Origin: Edaphochlamys debaryana
Taxonomy: Eukaryota > Chlorophyta > Chlorophyceae > Chlamydomonadales
Length of the DNA stretch: 64,000 bases
Assembly: GCA_016858145.1 (NCBI GenBank)
Contig: JAEHOE010000205.1
Location: 80,285-144,284, forward strand
Reading direction: 5' to 3'
Position numbers and translations under genes: made by a program. Below the pieces are notes generated by a model. It ran no database searches. It was not told the origin of the DNA and was given only the letters and a program-made list of their open reading frames with translations. Shown in pieces: positions 12,701 to 22,687 of this stretch (position 1 is its first letter; every line of letters starts with the position of its first letter).

Positions 12701-13190
12701 GGCGAAATATGCGCGTGGGTAGCGTTAGTAGCGTGGGGCGGGGCCTGCTGCCTGAGGGGTGCGTGGATGAGGGTTTGCGGGCGGGGCCGCAAGCCACGAA
12801 CGTGCAGGGGCCCGCAGACATCTTTCCAATGCGCATTATACCACATTATTAGTGGATGGCTGGTAGGTTTCGGTAGCTCGGTGCGGAGGCAGGCAGGAGC
12901 TAGCCCTTCCTCGCAGATACGCATAGCCTATCTATCAACACTCACCGGTGGGGCAGTCAGCGGTTGCAAGGCCCACCTCCGCGCCGGCGTCGGCGAAGAA
13001 CTTGGCATCGATCGACCGAGCAACCTGCTTTCGCGACAGCGTCGTTGAACTTCTGAGTATCAGGCGTACCAGTGAAGCTGATCATGTACGTAGTTGATGC
13101 TGGAGCTTGCTCCTGTTTGAGTTGGCGAGCGCCTGCAGCCGCAATGGCCCAACAGGTCAACACGAGGGCGGTGGCCCTCACTACTGACAT
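9786..13190 (-). CDS. secreted subtilisin-fold protein with degenerate catalytic residues (pseudo-subtilase)
   Basis: Eleven exons with matching phases: 13190-12946, 12635-12395, 12316-12233, about 12106-12044, 11945-11797, 11493-11441, 11318-11249, 11102-10955, 10764-10553, 10399-10119, 9896-9786 (stop TAG); about 550 residues. The N-terminus MSVVRATALVLTCWAIAAAG is a signal peptide. An inhibitor-I9-like propeptide follows, ending GVTLSTVTPGFAALG. The peptidase S8 fold is clear from WAPHAIGAGAAWAKGI, VAILEGGF, NNGYGITGLAYGS, NGVLVVAGAGTLGTS, VDVAAPGGGFKF and SGTGNAAVAHVSALAAMYI. At the catalytic positions Asp is Glu (~188), His is Glu (~231), the oxyanion Asn is Thr (~346) and Ser is Gly (~471), so proteolysis is unlikely. 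Exon 1 holds a CGATCGAT duplication at about 13007-13014 that shifts the frame; without the extra 4 bp it reads on to the exon end. Either the gene is dying or this is a sequence error. Possible role: a non-enzymatic secreted binding protein (inference). Confidence 0.88.
10857..10893. repeat. 8-bp microsatellite (CGGTGGTA)n in intron 8
   Basis: About four and a half copies of CGGTGGTA between exons 8 and 9 of the subtilase-like gene. No coding effect. Confidence 0.9.
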
Positions 13191-13859
13191 CTTGATTGCA
13201 TAAAATATCACAGGGACTTGCGCGCAGGCTGTGCCTGTTATAGCGGCACGCATGCAAGGGTCTCGCACCGATTCGGGTTGCAAAGGCTGCGGCAGTACAT
13301 GCATTCTACACGCGTTGTCTGGAGCCTTGCACACACTGCTAGCTATACACTAACACTCCTCTTCAAAATGATAAATTCCTCCCGGCGAGGCGCGTGTCTG
13401 GCTTCGTCCACACACAAGTGACCGTATTCCTACCTCCAGTTTCACTTTTCCCAGGCGGGCCCAGCGTCGGCCCAGACACGGCCCAGCGTCGGCCCAGGGG
13501 CGGACCAGCATCTATCGGCCTAGCCAGCTGCTATACATCCAGTTTGGGAGCCTATGGCCACGCGGTTTCGGCTGCTCGGAGTTACGAGGGTCACCCAGGG
13601 TTTCGGCCACCCAGGGTTTGGCCGCCCAGGGTTTCGGCCATCAACCCGTTTCGGCCACCCTGCCCGCTTCGCGTCCGACTCCACCTGGCTAGCTGCCATT
13701 CCTCGCTGCTGCTTGCGGAGGAGATGTGGTGTTTGAAGTACAGGCCCCCTAATAACGGGCCCTTACGCGCTGGCTAGGTGAGGGGTCCTCGCTCGGCCAA
13801 CGAGGGGGCTTACGACCTCGGCAGCCCCACCTACCGCTTGGGGCTGTTCGCAGTGCTGG
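13191..13859. other. upstream region of the subtilase-like gene; short repeats
   Basis: No gene seen. 13459-13503 repeats GGCCCAGCGTCGGCCCAG. 13590-13665 repeats a roughly 20-bp GGGTTTCGGCCACCCA motif. No convincing promoter element identified. Confidence 0.4.
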
Positions 13860-14178
13860 GCCAGAAACCTTCCCCGCGAGGCCCGAAACCTTCTGGCCAT
13901 GGGAGCCAGAACACCCCCCTGGGAGGCCCAGATAGATTCTTCTGGCTGGGTACGGGGGGGACGTGCGGGGCCTGCCAAACGTTCTTCTTCGGGTGCAAAC
14001 GTGCGTTCCGGCCCTCAGCGCGTGCAGATGCTAGGCCGCGTAGCCCTCTCGGTCCCACCCTGGCCCCTCGTGACCCACGTCCACAAGTGTGGAGCCAGAA
14101 AACCCCCCCGCTGAGGCCCGAATCCTTCTGGCTCATAGCCGCCAGAAACCTCCTGCTGGCGGGCCGAATCCTTCTGGC
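13860..14178. repeat. four hairpin units bounded by GCCAGAA...TTCTGGC
   Basis: Units at 13860-13897, 13905-13946, 14094-14132 and 14141-14178 (38-42 bp) each begin GCCAGAA and end with its exact inverse TTCTGGC. The interior is variable (CCCGCGAGGCCCGAA-like). The two pairs are separated by about 150 bp of other sequence. Each unit can fold as a foldback, resembling MITE fragments or an IR-type repeat family. Confidence 0.8.
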
Positions 14179-15183
14179 TGAAAAGAACGAGCCAGAAGAA
14201 AAAGAAGAAGATACCAGCACTGGCTGTTCGACTAGCATTCCTCTTAGACCTGGTGGAAGAAGCGAACGGGGTGAAGACGACCTTGATTGATGAAGACTTG
14301 ATGGAAGAAGCGCCCAATGGCGCGCATGGGGGCACTGCCTCCAGGGGTCCCCGATTTTAAGGGCTCGAAAGGGCTAGTTTGGGTCCTGCCCCTACGGTAC
14401 CTTCGGCTGTGGCCGCAAGAACACGCAGTCCGGCTGAGTGGGACCCCGCCCGCCTCCTGACGGAACGCACAGCTCACATGGGTGCTAGCGGCTGGATGGG
14501 CAACGCCGCGGCGGCACTCTGGTGCACCCTACACCCTAGCCCTCTGCAGCCCATGACGGGAGTCCTGGCGCGCGCCCCAATGGTTGCGGGACCTCACTCG
14601 TCTGAGCCCCGGCGGCATACATGGCACGCACCAGATGGGGAGCGGGGACGCCGGTTCCGGACCAACTCCAAACTCGACACGAGTGAACCCCTCACTCACC
14701 CGAACTCCCCGAAACTCCCCCACGATGCCCACGCCTGAGCTTCCTGCCATTAGCCAAGCGCTCCGTGCGCACCGAAGTCGACAGCCTCGCTATTTCACAT
14801 TTGGTTGACGCTTTGCAGTTGCTAGGCATAATCAAGTTTACGTTTGATTGGGGCATCGCTAAGCCAACTTGTGCAGATGTGGGCTTGTGGTGAGGCTTGA
14901 ACGTGCCTACGCACTGTAGAATGGTATGGTACGTACCGTTATGAAGTCGCGGAGGCGTAAGGGGTGGCGGTGGCGATGGCCGAGCCCCGGTGCGACGAGC
15001 GCACGACAGCCGCGTTTGGCGTACAGACCCCTGGCGGCTTCGCCAGCGACCTGAAACGTGGCATGCTCTGCTACCCAGTACCCACCCCCGCCCCACGGCT
15101 GCTCAAGGCACGCGCCCCCACCTCTCGCCTCTTTCCCTCCGCCCTCCTCCGCCAAGCAGGGGTGCTGCCAAGCCCCTGCTGCC
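14179..15183. other. no gene recognised
   Basis: Contains repetitive CCGAACTCCCCGAAACTCCC-type sequence near 14700 and no supported exon. Confidence 0.35.
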
Positions 15184-15219
15184 ACTATGGGGACGGGCGA
15201 CCCACGTTGCGTGTGTTGG
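15184..15219 (+). repeat. 36-bp inverted repeat, left arm (right arm 21136-21171)
   Basis: Begins ACTATGGGGACGGGCGACCC. The reverse complement of 21136-21171 matches all 36 bases. Both arms are embedded in sequence rich in CAACACACG/CGTTGCGTG motifs (15180-15500 and 20980-21160). The pair brackets the polypurine tract and the 76-bp satellite. Confidence 0.85.
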
Positions 15220-16989
15220 AGCATGCGTTGCAGCAGGCATGCAACACACGCGCAACGCGGCCCCAACACAGGGTAAACACACGAGTCTGTGAGCACCTCC
15301 CTGGACCAGAGCACGTTACAAACACAGCTTTAACGTGGTTTGAAACACGTGGAGGCAATCCACCTTAAGTACCTTGAGTAACACATGGGCGCAACACACG
15401 TTCAACACGCACGTTAGGGGTTAGGTGTTGGTCCCAACGTGCTGTGTTCCCAACGTGCTGTGTTGCCAACACTTCCGGAACACAGCCAAACGTGCTGTCT
15501 TGCCAACACCCTCGAACGTAGGGGTCCCGCAACGCATTGCCATTGTTTGCTTACACAGGTGCTTTGGTGCGTCTCTCGCATCGTCATGCCACGGTGGCCC
15601 CAACCCCTGTGCCCCTAAGCAGTCCCTGCTTTCATACCAGTCCCCCTGGGCCCTCCAACCGGCTTGGCGGCTACACCAAAATCTGCCGTTGCCGCAATCA
15701 TTCACCCGCTTCCTGGGCTCTTAAGCCTTCCCACGACCGGGCGCTACCGGTAGCCCTAAGAGCATGAGCAGCGCTCCGGCCCCAGCCGCTCCACTGCTTA
15801 GTCCTGCTGCCGCACCTCTGCGAAGCCTCCCGTGTCCGCGCCAGCGAGCTTTTGCCGCCGCTGATCCACCGCCTATAAGGCCGTCGTCGTGGAACCGATT
15901 GCTGCGGGCGGGGAGCGGGCAGGGGCGGGGAGTTGTCACGCGACCGTGGACCTGGGCAAAACCTCAGTTCTTGCGGACAACCCGGAGGCATCTCAGGAGC
16001 GGCCCTCCTTACCGTGTGCGCTTGAGTTGACTGAGTCATCGCAACACTGCTCCCGTCCCGTCATAGCGCCACCGGCATCGACAGGAATGTTCCCGCGGGG
16101 CGAGTTAACCCGCAAAGCCGCCAAACGAGCGACCAAGACCTAGTTGAAAGCTTGCTGAATGAACAGTTCAAAGCCACTGCGGAAAGCCCGCTCACCGAGG
16201 CGCACAAGTGCGGGGAAGATTTAAATAAGCCGTGTCGCCAGCAGCCTGCCATTAGAGAGAATGCCAACCACGGTAACCTCTTCATCCGATATCGCGTAGA
16301 GGATGCGAGGACCTGAGGAGGGAGACGGAGACCGGGAGAGCGCCAGGGCCGGGTTCAGGAGGCAGTCGCGGAGTATCCTCGTGGCTCTGCCAGCATCAAA
16401 TCTACTGCACAGGAATCGTGCAAGCATTCACGTACCACCGGAGAGCAGCAGACTGGCGCCGCTGCAGCAGTGAGGGGGGTGCCATGGCGCTGGCCGAGGA
16501 AGCGCAGCCTGCTTCTTGCTATTAGGTGTTTATCTGTGAGTATGAGGTAAAAGAATGTATGCAAGACCGGTATGCAGCGGTTCGCAGTGTCTCAGACACT
16601 CAGAGCCGTCGCTCTGGGCATGCGGAGCGGTTTGCGATGGGACTCGACTTGAGCCGGACGCAAACGACTGCCCTGTTAAAAGAACAATGGCAACGTGCGG
16701 CTTGCCCGCGGCCGGCTCGGGTCCCCGAGTCTCGCCCCTGCTGGCCCCTGCCCTCCCCACACGCCGTCACCGTCCGCCGCTATGGGGGCTCGGGAAGAGG
16801 GTTGCGGGGGCGGAGCGCGGAGGGACGCAGGGGGCGAAACGCCTAACGGAACTTGTTCTTCTCCTTGCCGTTGTGGAGGCAGTGACAACTGCCGATTTCA
16901 GGCCGATACACACGATTTCAGGGCGATACACACAGGCGATCACGCGGTAACTTGGCGCCCCTTCCCTCGTGCCAGAACCGCCGCGGGAA
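15220..16989. other. no gene recognised
   Basis: 15230-15520 is a cluster of CAACACACG, AACGTGCTGTGTT and related motifs. 16900-16935 repeats GATTTCAGG(C/G)CGATACACAC. No supported exon. Confidence 0.35.
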
Positions 16990-17470
16990 TAATTGGAGGA
17001 AAGGGGCAGAGTGAGGGCGGGGGCGGAGTAGCGCGTCGGAGAGGCGGGGGCGGGGGTGGGGGCCCATGGAGGAGGGGGAACCGCGGGGCACAGGGGGGGG
17101 GCGTAGGGTGGAGGAGGGGGCGGCGGCGGAGGGGCGCGGAGAAGGCATCATGGACGGAGGAGGCCGGGACGGAGGAGGTGAGGGCCGAGCTAGCGCGGGG
17201 GCTGAGGAACGCGGGGCGAAGGAGCCGGGGTGAGGAGGGGGGGACGGGGGGGCAAAGGAAAGGCGAAGGGTATGAGGGGGCTAAAAAAGACGAGTTTATA
17301 GGAAAAGGGCGGGTGAAGGAGAGGGCGGGAGTGAAGAAGCATGGGGGGGAGGCGGAGGCGGGCGCGGGGGTAGGGGCGGGAGGAGGAGACGCCGAAGAAG
17401 GGTGGTGGGGAGGCGGAGCGGCAAGCGGCGGAGGTGTAGGTGGGGAGGGCGCGCAGGGGGTGTTTGTTGC
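16990..17470 (+). other. long polypurine tract (G/A-rich on + strand)
   Basis: About 480 bp strongly biased to G and A on the + strand (GGAGGAGGGGGAACC-like runs) and ending at the satellite. The open frames in it are low-complexity Gly/Arg/Glu and not credible proteins. Such tracts can form triplexes or G-quadruplexes (general knowledge, not shown here). Confidence 0.7.
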
Positions 17471-17489
17471 TGAGCGGGATCCCCCCTAA

Positions 17490-20400
17490 GCGGCCAGGGC
17501 AGGGCTGCGCACCATGCGTCAAGGCGCGAAGGCCCCGGGGCTCGGCCCTCCGCGCCCTCTCCCCCAGCGGCTGGGCCGAGCCGCTCGCCACGCGTCAAGG
17601 CGGGAAGGGCCCGGGGCTCGGCCCTCCGCGGCCTCTCCCCCAGCGGCTGGGCCGAGCCGCTCGCCACGCGTCAAGGCGGGAAGGGCCCGGGGCTCGGCCC
17701 TCCGCGGCCTCTCCCCCAGCGGCTGGGCCGAGCCGCTCGCCACGCGTCAAGGCGGGAAGGGCCCGGGGCTCGGCCCTCCGCGCCCTCTCCCTAAGCGGCT
17801 GGGCCGAGCCGCTCGCAAAGCGTCAAGGCGGGAGGACCCCGGGGCTCGGCCCTCCGCGCCCTCTCTCTAAGCGGCTGGGCCGAGCCGCTCGCCACGCGTC
17901 AAGGCGGGAAGGGCCCGGGGCTCGGCCCTCCGCGGCCTCTCCCCCAGCGGCTGGGCCGAGCCGCTCGCCACGCGTCAAGGCGGGAAGGGCCCGGGGCTCG
18001 GCCCTCCGCGGCCTCTCCCCCAGCGGCTGGGCCGAGCCGCTCGCCACGCGTCAAGGCGGGAAGGGCCCGGGGCTCGGCCCTCCGCGGCCTCTCCCCCAGC
18101 GGCTGGGCCGAGCCGCTCGCCACGCGTCAAGGCGGGAAGGGCCCGGGGCTCGGCCCTCCGCGCCCTCTCCCTAAGCGGCTGGGCCGAGCCGCTCGCAAAG
18201 CGTCAAGGCGGGAGGACCCCGGGGCTCGGCCCTCCGCGCCCTCTCTCTAAGCGGCTGGGCCGAGCCGCTCGCCACGCGTCAAGGCGGGAAGGGCCCGGGG
18301 CTCGGCCCTCCGCGCCCTCTCCCTAAGCGGCCAGGGCGGGGCTGTGCACCACGCGTGAAGGCGGGAGTGCCCCGGGGGTCGGCCCTCCGCGCCCTCTCCC
18401 CCAGCGGCTGGGCCGAGCCGCTCGCAAAGCGTCAAGGCGGGAAGGGCCCGGGGCTCGGCCCTCCGCGCCCTCTCCCTAAGCGGCTGGACCAAGCCGCTCG
18501 CCACGCGTCAAGGCGGGAAGGGCCCGGGGCTCGGCCCTCCGCGCCCTCTCCCTAAGCGGCCAGGGCGGGGCTGTGCACCACGCGTGAAGGCGGGAGGGCC
18601 CCGGGGGTCGGCCCTCCGCGCCCTCTCCCCCAGCGGCTGGGCCGAGCCGCTCGCCACGCGTCAAGGCGGGAGGACCCCGGGGCTCGGTCCTCCGCGCCCT
18701 CTCCCCCAGCGGCTGGGCCGAGCCGCTCGCCACGCGTCAAGGCGGGAAGGGCCCGGGGCTCGGCCCTCCGCGCCCTCTCCCTAAGCGGCCAGGGCGGGGC
18801 TGTGCACCACGCGTCAAGGCGGGAAGGGCCCGGGGCTCGGCCCTCCGCGCCCTCTCCCTAAGCGGCTGGACCAAGCCGCTCGCCACGCGTCAAGGCGGGA
18901 AGGGCCCGGGGCTCGGCCCTCCGCGCCCTCTCCCTAAGCGGCAGGGCCGAGCCGCTCGCCACGCGTCAAGGCGGGAAGGGCCCGGGGCTCGGCCCTCCGC
19001 GCCCTCTCCCTAAGCGGCCAGGGCGGGGCTGTGCACCACGCGTGAAGGCGGGAGGGCCCCGGGGGTCGGCCCTCCGCGCCCTCTCCCCCAGCGGCTGGGC
19101 CGAGCCGCTTGCCACGCGTCAAGGCGGGAAGGGCCCGGGGCTCGGCCCTCCGCGCCCTCTCCCTAAGCGGCCAGGGCGGGGCTGTGCACCACGCGTCAAG
19201 GCGGGAGTGCCCCGGGGCTCGGCCCTCCGCGCCCTCTCCCCCAGCGGCTGGGCCGAGCCGCTCGCCACGCGTCAAGGCGGGAAGGCCCCGGGGCTCGGCC
19301 CTCCGCGCCCTCTCCCCCAGCGGCTGGGCCGAGCCGCTCGCCACGCGTGAAGGCGGGAAGGGCCCGGGGCTCGGCCCTCCGCGCCCTCTCCCTAAGCGGC
19401 TGGGCAGGTCTGTGCACCACGCGTCAAGGCGGGAGTGCCCCGGGCTCTGCCCTCCGCGCCCTCTCCCCCAGCGGCTGGGCCGAGCCGCTCGCCACGCGTC
19501 AAGGCGGGAAGGCCCCGGGGCTCGGCCCTCCGCGCCCTCTCCCCCAGCGGCTGGGCCGAGCCGCTTGCCACGCGTCAAGGCGGGAAGGGCCCGGGGCTCG
19601 GCCCTCCGCGCCCTCTCCCTAAGCGGCTGGGCAGGTCTGTGCACCACGCGTCAAGGCGGGAGTGCCCCGGGGCTCGGCCCTCCGCGCCCTCTCCCCCAGC
19701 GGCTGGGCCGAGCCGCTCGCCACGCGTCAAGGCGGGAAGGCCCCGGGGCTCGGCCCTCCGCGCCCTCTCCCCCAGCGGCTGGGCCGAGCCGCTTGCCACG
19801 CGTCAAGGCGGGAAGGGCCCGGGGCTCGGCCCTCCGCGCCCTCTCTCTAAGCGGCTGGACCAAGCCGCTCGCCACGCGTCAAGGCGGGAAGGGCCCGGGG
19901 CTCGGCCCTCCGCGCCCTCTCTCTAAGCGGCTGGGCCGAGCCGCTCGCCACGCGTGAAGGCGGGAAGGGCCTGGGGCTCGGCCCTCCGCGCCCTCTCCCT
20001 AAGCGGCCAGGGCGGGGCTGTGCACCACGCGTCAAGGCGGGAGTGCCCCGGGGCTCGGCCCTCCGCGCCCTCTCCCCCAGCGGCTGGGCCGAGCCGCTCG
20101 CCACGCGTCAAGGCGGGAAGGCCCCGGGGCTCGGCCCTTCGCGCCCTCTCCCCCAGCGGCTGGGCCGAGCCGCTTGCCACGCGTCAAGGCGGGAAGGGCC
20201 CGGGGCTCGGCCCTCCGCGCCCTCTCCCTAAGCGGCTTGGCAGGTCTGTGCACCACGCGTCAAGGCGGGAGTGCCCCGGGCTCGGCCCTCCGCGCCCTCT
20301 CCCCCAGCGGCTGGGCCGAGCCGCTTGCCACGCGTCAAGGCGGGAAGGGCCCGGGGCTCGGCCCTCCGCGCCCTCTCCCTAAGCGGCCAGGGCGGGGCTG

Positions 20401-20790
20401 TGCACCACGCGTCAAGGCGGGAAGGCCCCGGGGCTCGGCCCTCCGCGCCCTCTCCCTAAGCGGCTGGACCAAGCCGCTCGCCACGCGTCAAGGCGGGAAG
20501 GGCCCGGGGCTCGGCCCTCCGCGCCCTCTCTCTAAGCGGCTGGGCCGAGCCGCTCGACACGCGTCAAGGCGGGAAGGGCCCGGGGCTCGGCCCTACGCGC
20601 CCTCTCCCTAAGCGGCTGGACCGAGCCGGTCGCCACGCGTCAAGGCGGGAAGCGCCCGGGGCTCGGCCCTCCGCGCCCTCTCCCTAAGCGTTTGGGCAGG
20701 GCTGTGCACCATGCGTCAAGGCGGGAAGCGCCCGGGGCTCGGCCCTCCGCGCCCTCTCCCTAAGCGGCCAGGGCGGGGCCATGCGAGGGA
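17490..20790. repeat. 76-bp GC-rich satellite, ~43 monomers
   Basis: The monomer carries CCACGCGTCAAGGCGGGAAG, then GGGCCCGGGGCTCGGCCCTC, then CAGCGGCTGGGCCGAGCCGC. The period is exactly 76 bp in most of the array (for example equivalent points at 17823 and 17899). Two inverted motifs per monomer (GGGCC..GGCCC and CGGCTgggccgAGCCG) give hairpin potential, and an MluI-type ACGCGT is conserved. Variant monomers (CCAGGGCGGGGCTGTGCACC; CTGGACCAAGCCGC; TGGGCAGGTCTGTGCACC) recur in an ordered way, indicating higher-order repeats in the right half. 76 is not a multiple of 3, so three monomers encode a 76-residue pseudo-repeat. The long ORFs are artefacts. Confidence 0.95.
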
Positions 20791-21135
20791 AGGCCCGCAC
20801 TGGCTGTGCAGCATGGCGACAAAGGGCCACCATACTGTGATACATTTACTTGAGCAAGCGCAGCATGCAAGGTGAACGGTCACAACCTCTGCTATGTACG
20901 CATCTTCAAAGAAGTCAGAAGTGGAGAGGGAGTCGCTGGCGGGCCTACGGTGAACTAAACGTGCATCACGTCGCAACCGCGTTGGGCACGTTCCAGGGTG
21001 TGTTGCGATGCAACACGTATAACGCAAAGGCTCTTCGTTCTTCCAAGTTGTGCGCGGTTGTGTTGCGACGCGCATCGCAAAGACGTTGGGCACGAACACC
21101 ATGCGCAACGTTCCCCAACACAAGCAACACATGCG

Positions 21136-21171
21136 CCAACACACGCAACGTGGGTCGCCCGTCCCCATAGT
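21136..21171 (-). repeat. 36-bp inverted repeat, right arm
   Basis: Exact reverse complement of 15184-15219, as judged by eye. Confidence 0.85.
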
Positions 21172-21239
21172 GTGCACAGCTGGCGCTTGCCTGGCTTGCG
21201 TGCTGCCCCTGCTCTTGCGTGCACTTGCTATCTATGCAG

Positions 21240-22687
21240 AAGGCGCGCCCGTGCATCACTCTCCGACATACATCCCCAAATGCAGCAGACATGGACCGCC
21301 AGGCGGACCTCCTGTGTGTGTCCCCGCCACCCCCTACCGGCGGTACCCCCCCCCCCAGGACCCCGGCCACCCCACCGCCCCCGTGGCCCACATGGACGTA
21401 CGGCTGATGCTGCACGTGCCCCCAGCCGCCATGACGGCGGGCCTGGGGCAGCCCTGGCCGCGCTTGGGGGGGTGAGGGGGTTGGCTTGCCCCGCCGATTC
21501 CCCCGAGATTCCCCCGATTCTACCCTCCTGCACCACCCAGTATACCTAGCGGGGCCCACACACCTGAGTGGGGATGGCCCTCCAACCTGCAGCCCGCCAG
21601 GCCCACGCAACGGTGAGGCAGATGCTGAGCCACTTCGCGGCCTGGCGCAGAACCCAGGATCCGGCTGGCTCCAAGGGGATCCTTGCCTTGCCGCTGAAAC
21701 TTCGCTGCCATGTGCGTTCAAAGTCCATCCAGCCGCCCCCGCGTATCATGGCTGCCCAGTGATGCCGGCCCAGCCTGTCCAGGTGGGAGGCCGGATTCTC
21801 AACCACACCAGGCGCGCGGTCAGGTGGTGACGCACCTGCATGTAACCATACACGCGGAGACACACAAGCACACGCGTTCGTCAGTGTCTGCGGCGTCAGC
21901 CTATCCTTCCAACACCTGGTGTGAGCGGGGCCCATGCTGGCCAGCCCTCGGGGCCCCATGGGGATCGATCCGTGCTTGGGACGACAGGTAGGCCAGCCCC
22001 CACATACCTCACGCAAGCCCCGCCCCCGCCGAAAGCTAGCCCGCCCCCGGTGATGCTCCATCCGCCCCCCTCCACCCACTTACCGGCCGACAGATACCTC
22101 GTCACCGCGAAGAGGAGGCTTAACTGCAGGGCGGGTAAGGCATTGAGGGACGCGCAATTAATCAGGGGTCCTGGCATGACGGTGGTGTCCGCTGGAAAAA
22201 TGTGCTGGAGGTTCATGCCGCCGCCGCCGCCCCAGCCCCTGCCCACAGCCGCCCCCTTAGCCTCCAATGCAATTTCCCGTCAGCCAACAAGGCCCATCCC
22301 TGCCTCACCTGCTGCCGTGCCGTACGTGGGACTCCACAGCACCGCTGCTGACACCGAAGCACCCAGCAGCAAGACGGCGGCGCTCCATACAAAGTGCCTT
22401 GCAAAGCCGGCACGCTCTGCAGGGGGGCGGACAACACCATCAACACGAGCCCTCTGGCAGAGTCGCCTGCTGATGGCGTTTCGTTTCCCATGAGCCTGCC
22501 CACCCCTGTCCCAAGCGGATGCCTTCCTCGCTCCCTAGCTACCGCCGGTGCTGCGTGCCCCTTAGTTAGCGCGCCCCAAACCGTCGGCGGCGGGAGCCCC
22601 GCCGATGGGGGCCCCCGCGACCACCATGGCCATGCCAACCGCGGCCAGGCTGGCGAGCACGACCGCCACAACCGAAACGTCCGCCAT
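21240..22687 (-). CDS. small multi-spanning membrane protein, unknown family (3' end unresolved)
   Basis: Five exons in agreeing phase: 22687-22582 (start ATG), 22416-22309, 22191-22084, 21835-21564, and from 21442 downward. Residues ~4-27 (VSVVAVVLASLAAVGMAMVV), ~44-64 (FVWSAAVLLLGASVSAAVLW) and ~89-106 (ALPALQLSLLFAVTRYL) are hydrophobic helices. A tryptophan-rich segment follows (LGRHHWAAMIRGGGWMDFER), then another hydrophobic stretch (WLSICLTVAWAW). Exon 5 reads His/Gly-rich (RRHGGWGHVQHQPYVHVGHG) and continues into dispersed repeat, so the real stop or a further intron was missed. The first donor (GTTTGG) is weak. I do not recognise the family. Four independent phase-consistent splices make chance unlikely. 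Confidence 0.55.

Noticed and set aside
17440..20610. Open frames up to 282 codons through the 76-bp satellite on both strands
   Set aside because: They are simple consequences of a stop-poor GC-rich repeat, with the same peptide units in overlapping frames and no start or splice context.
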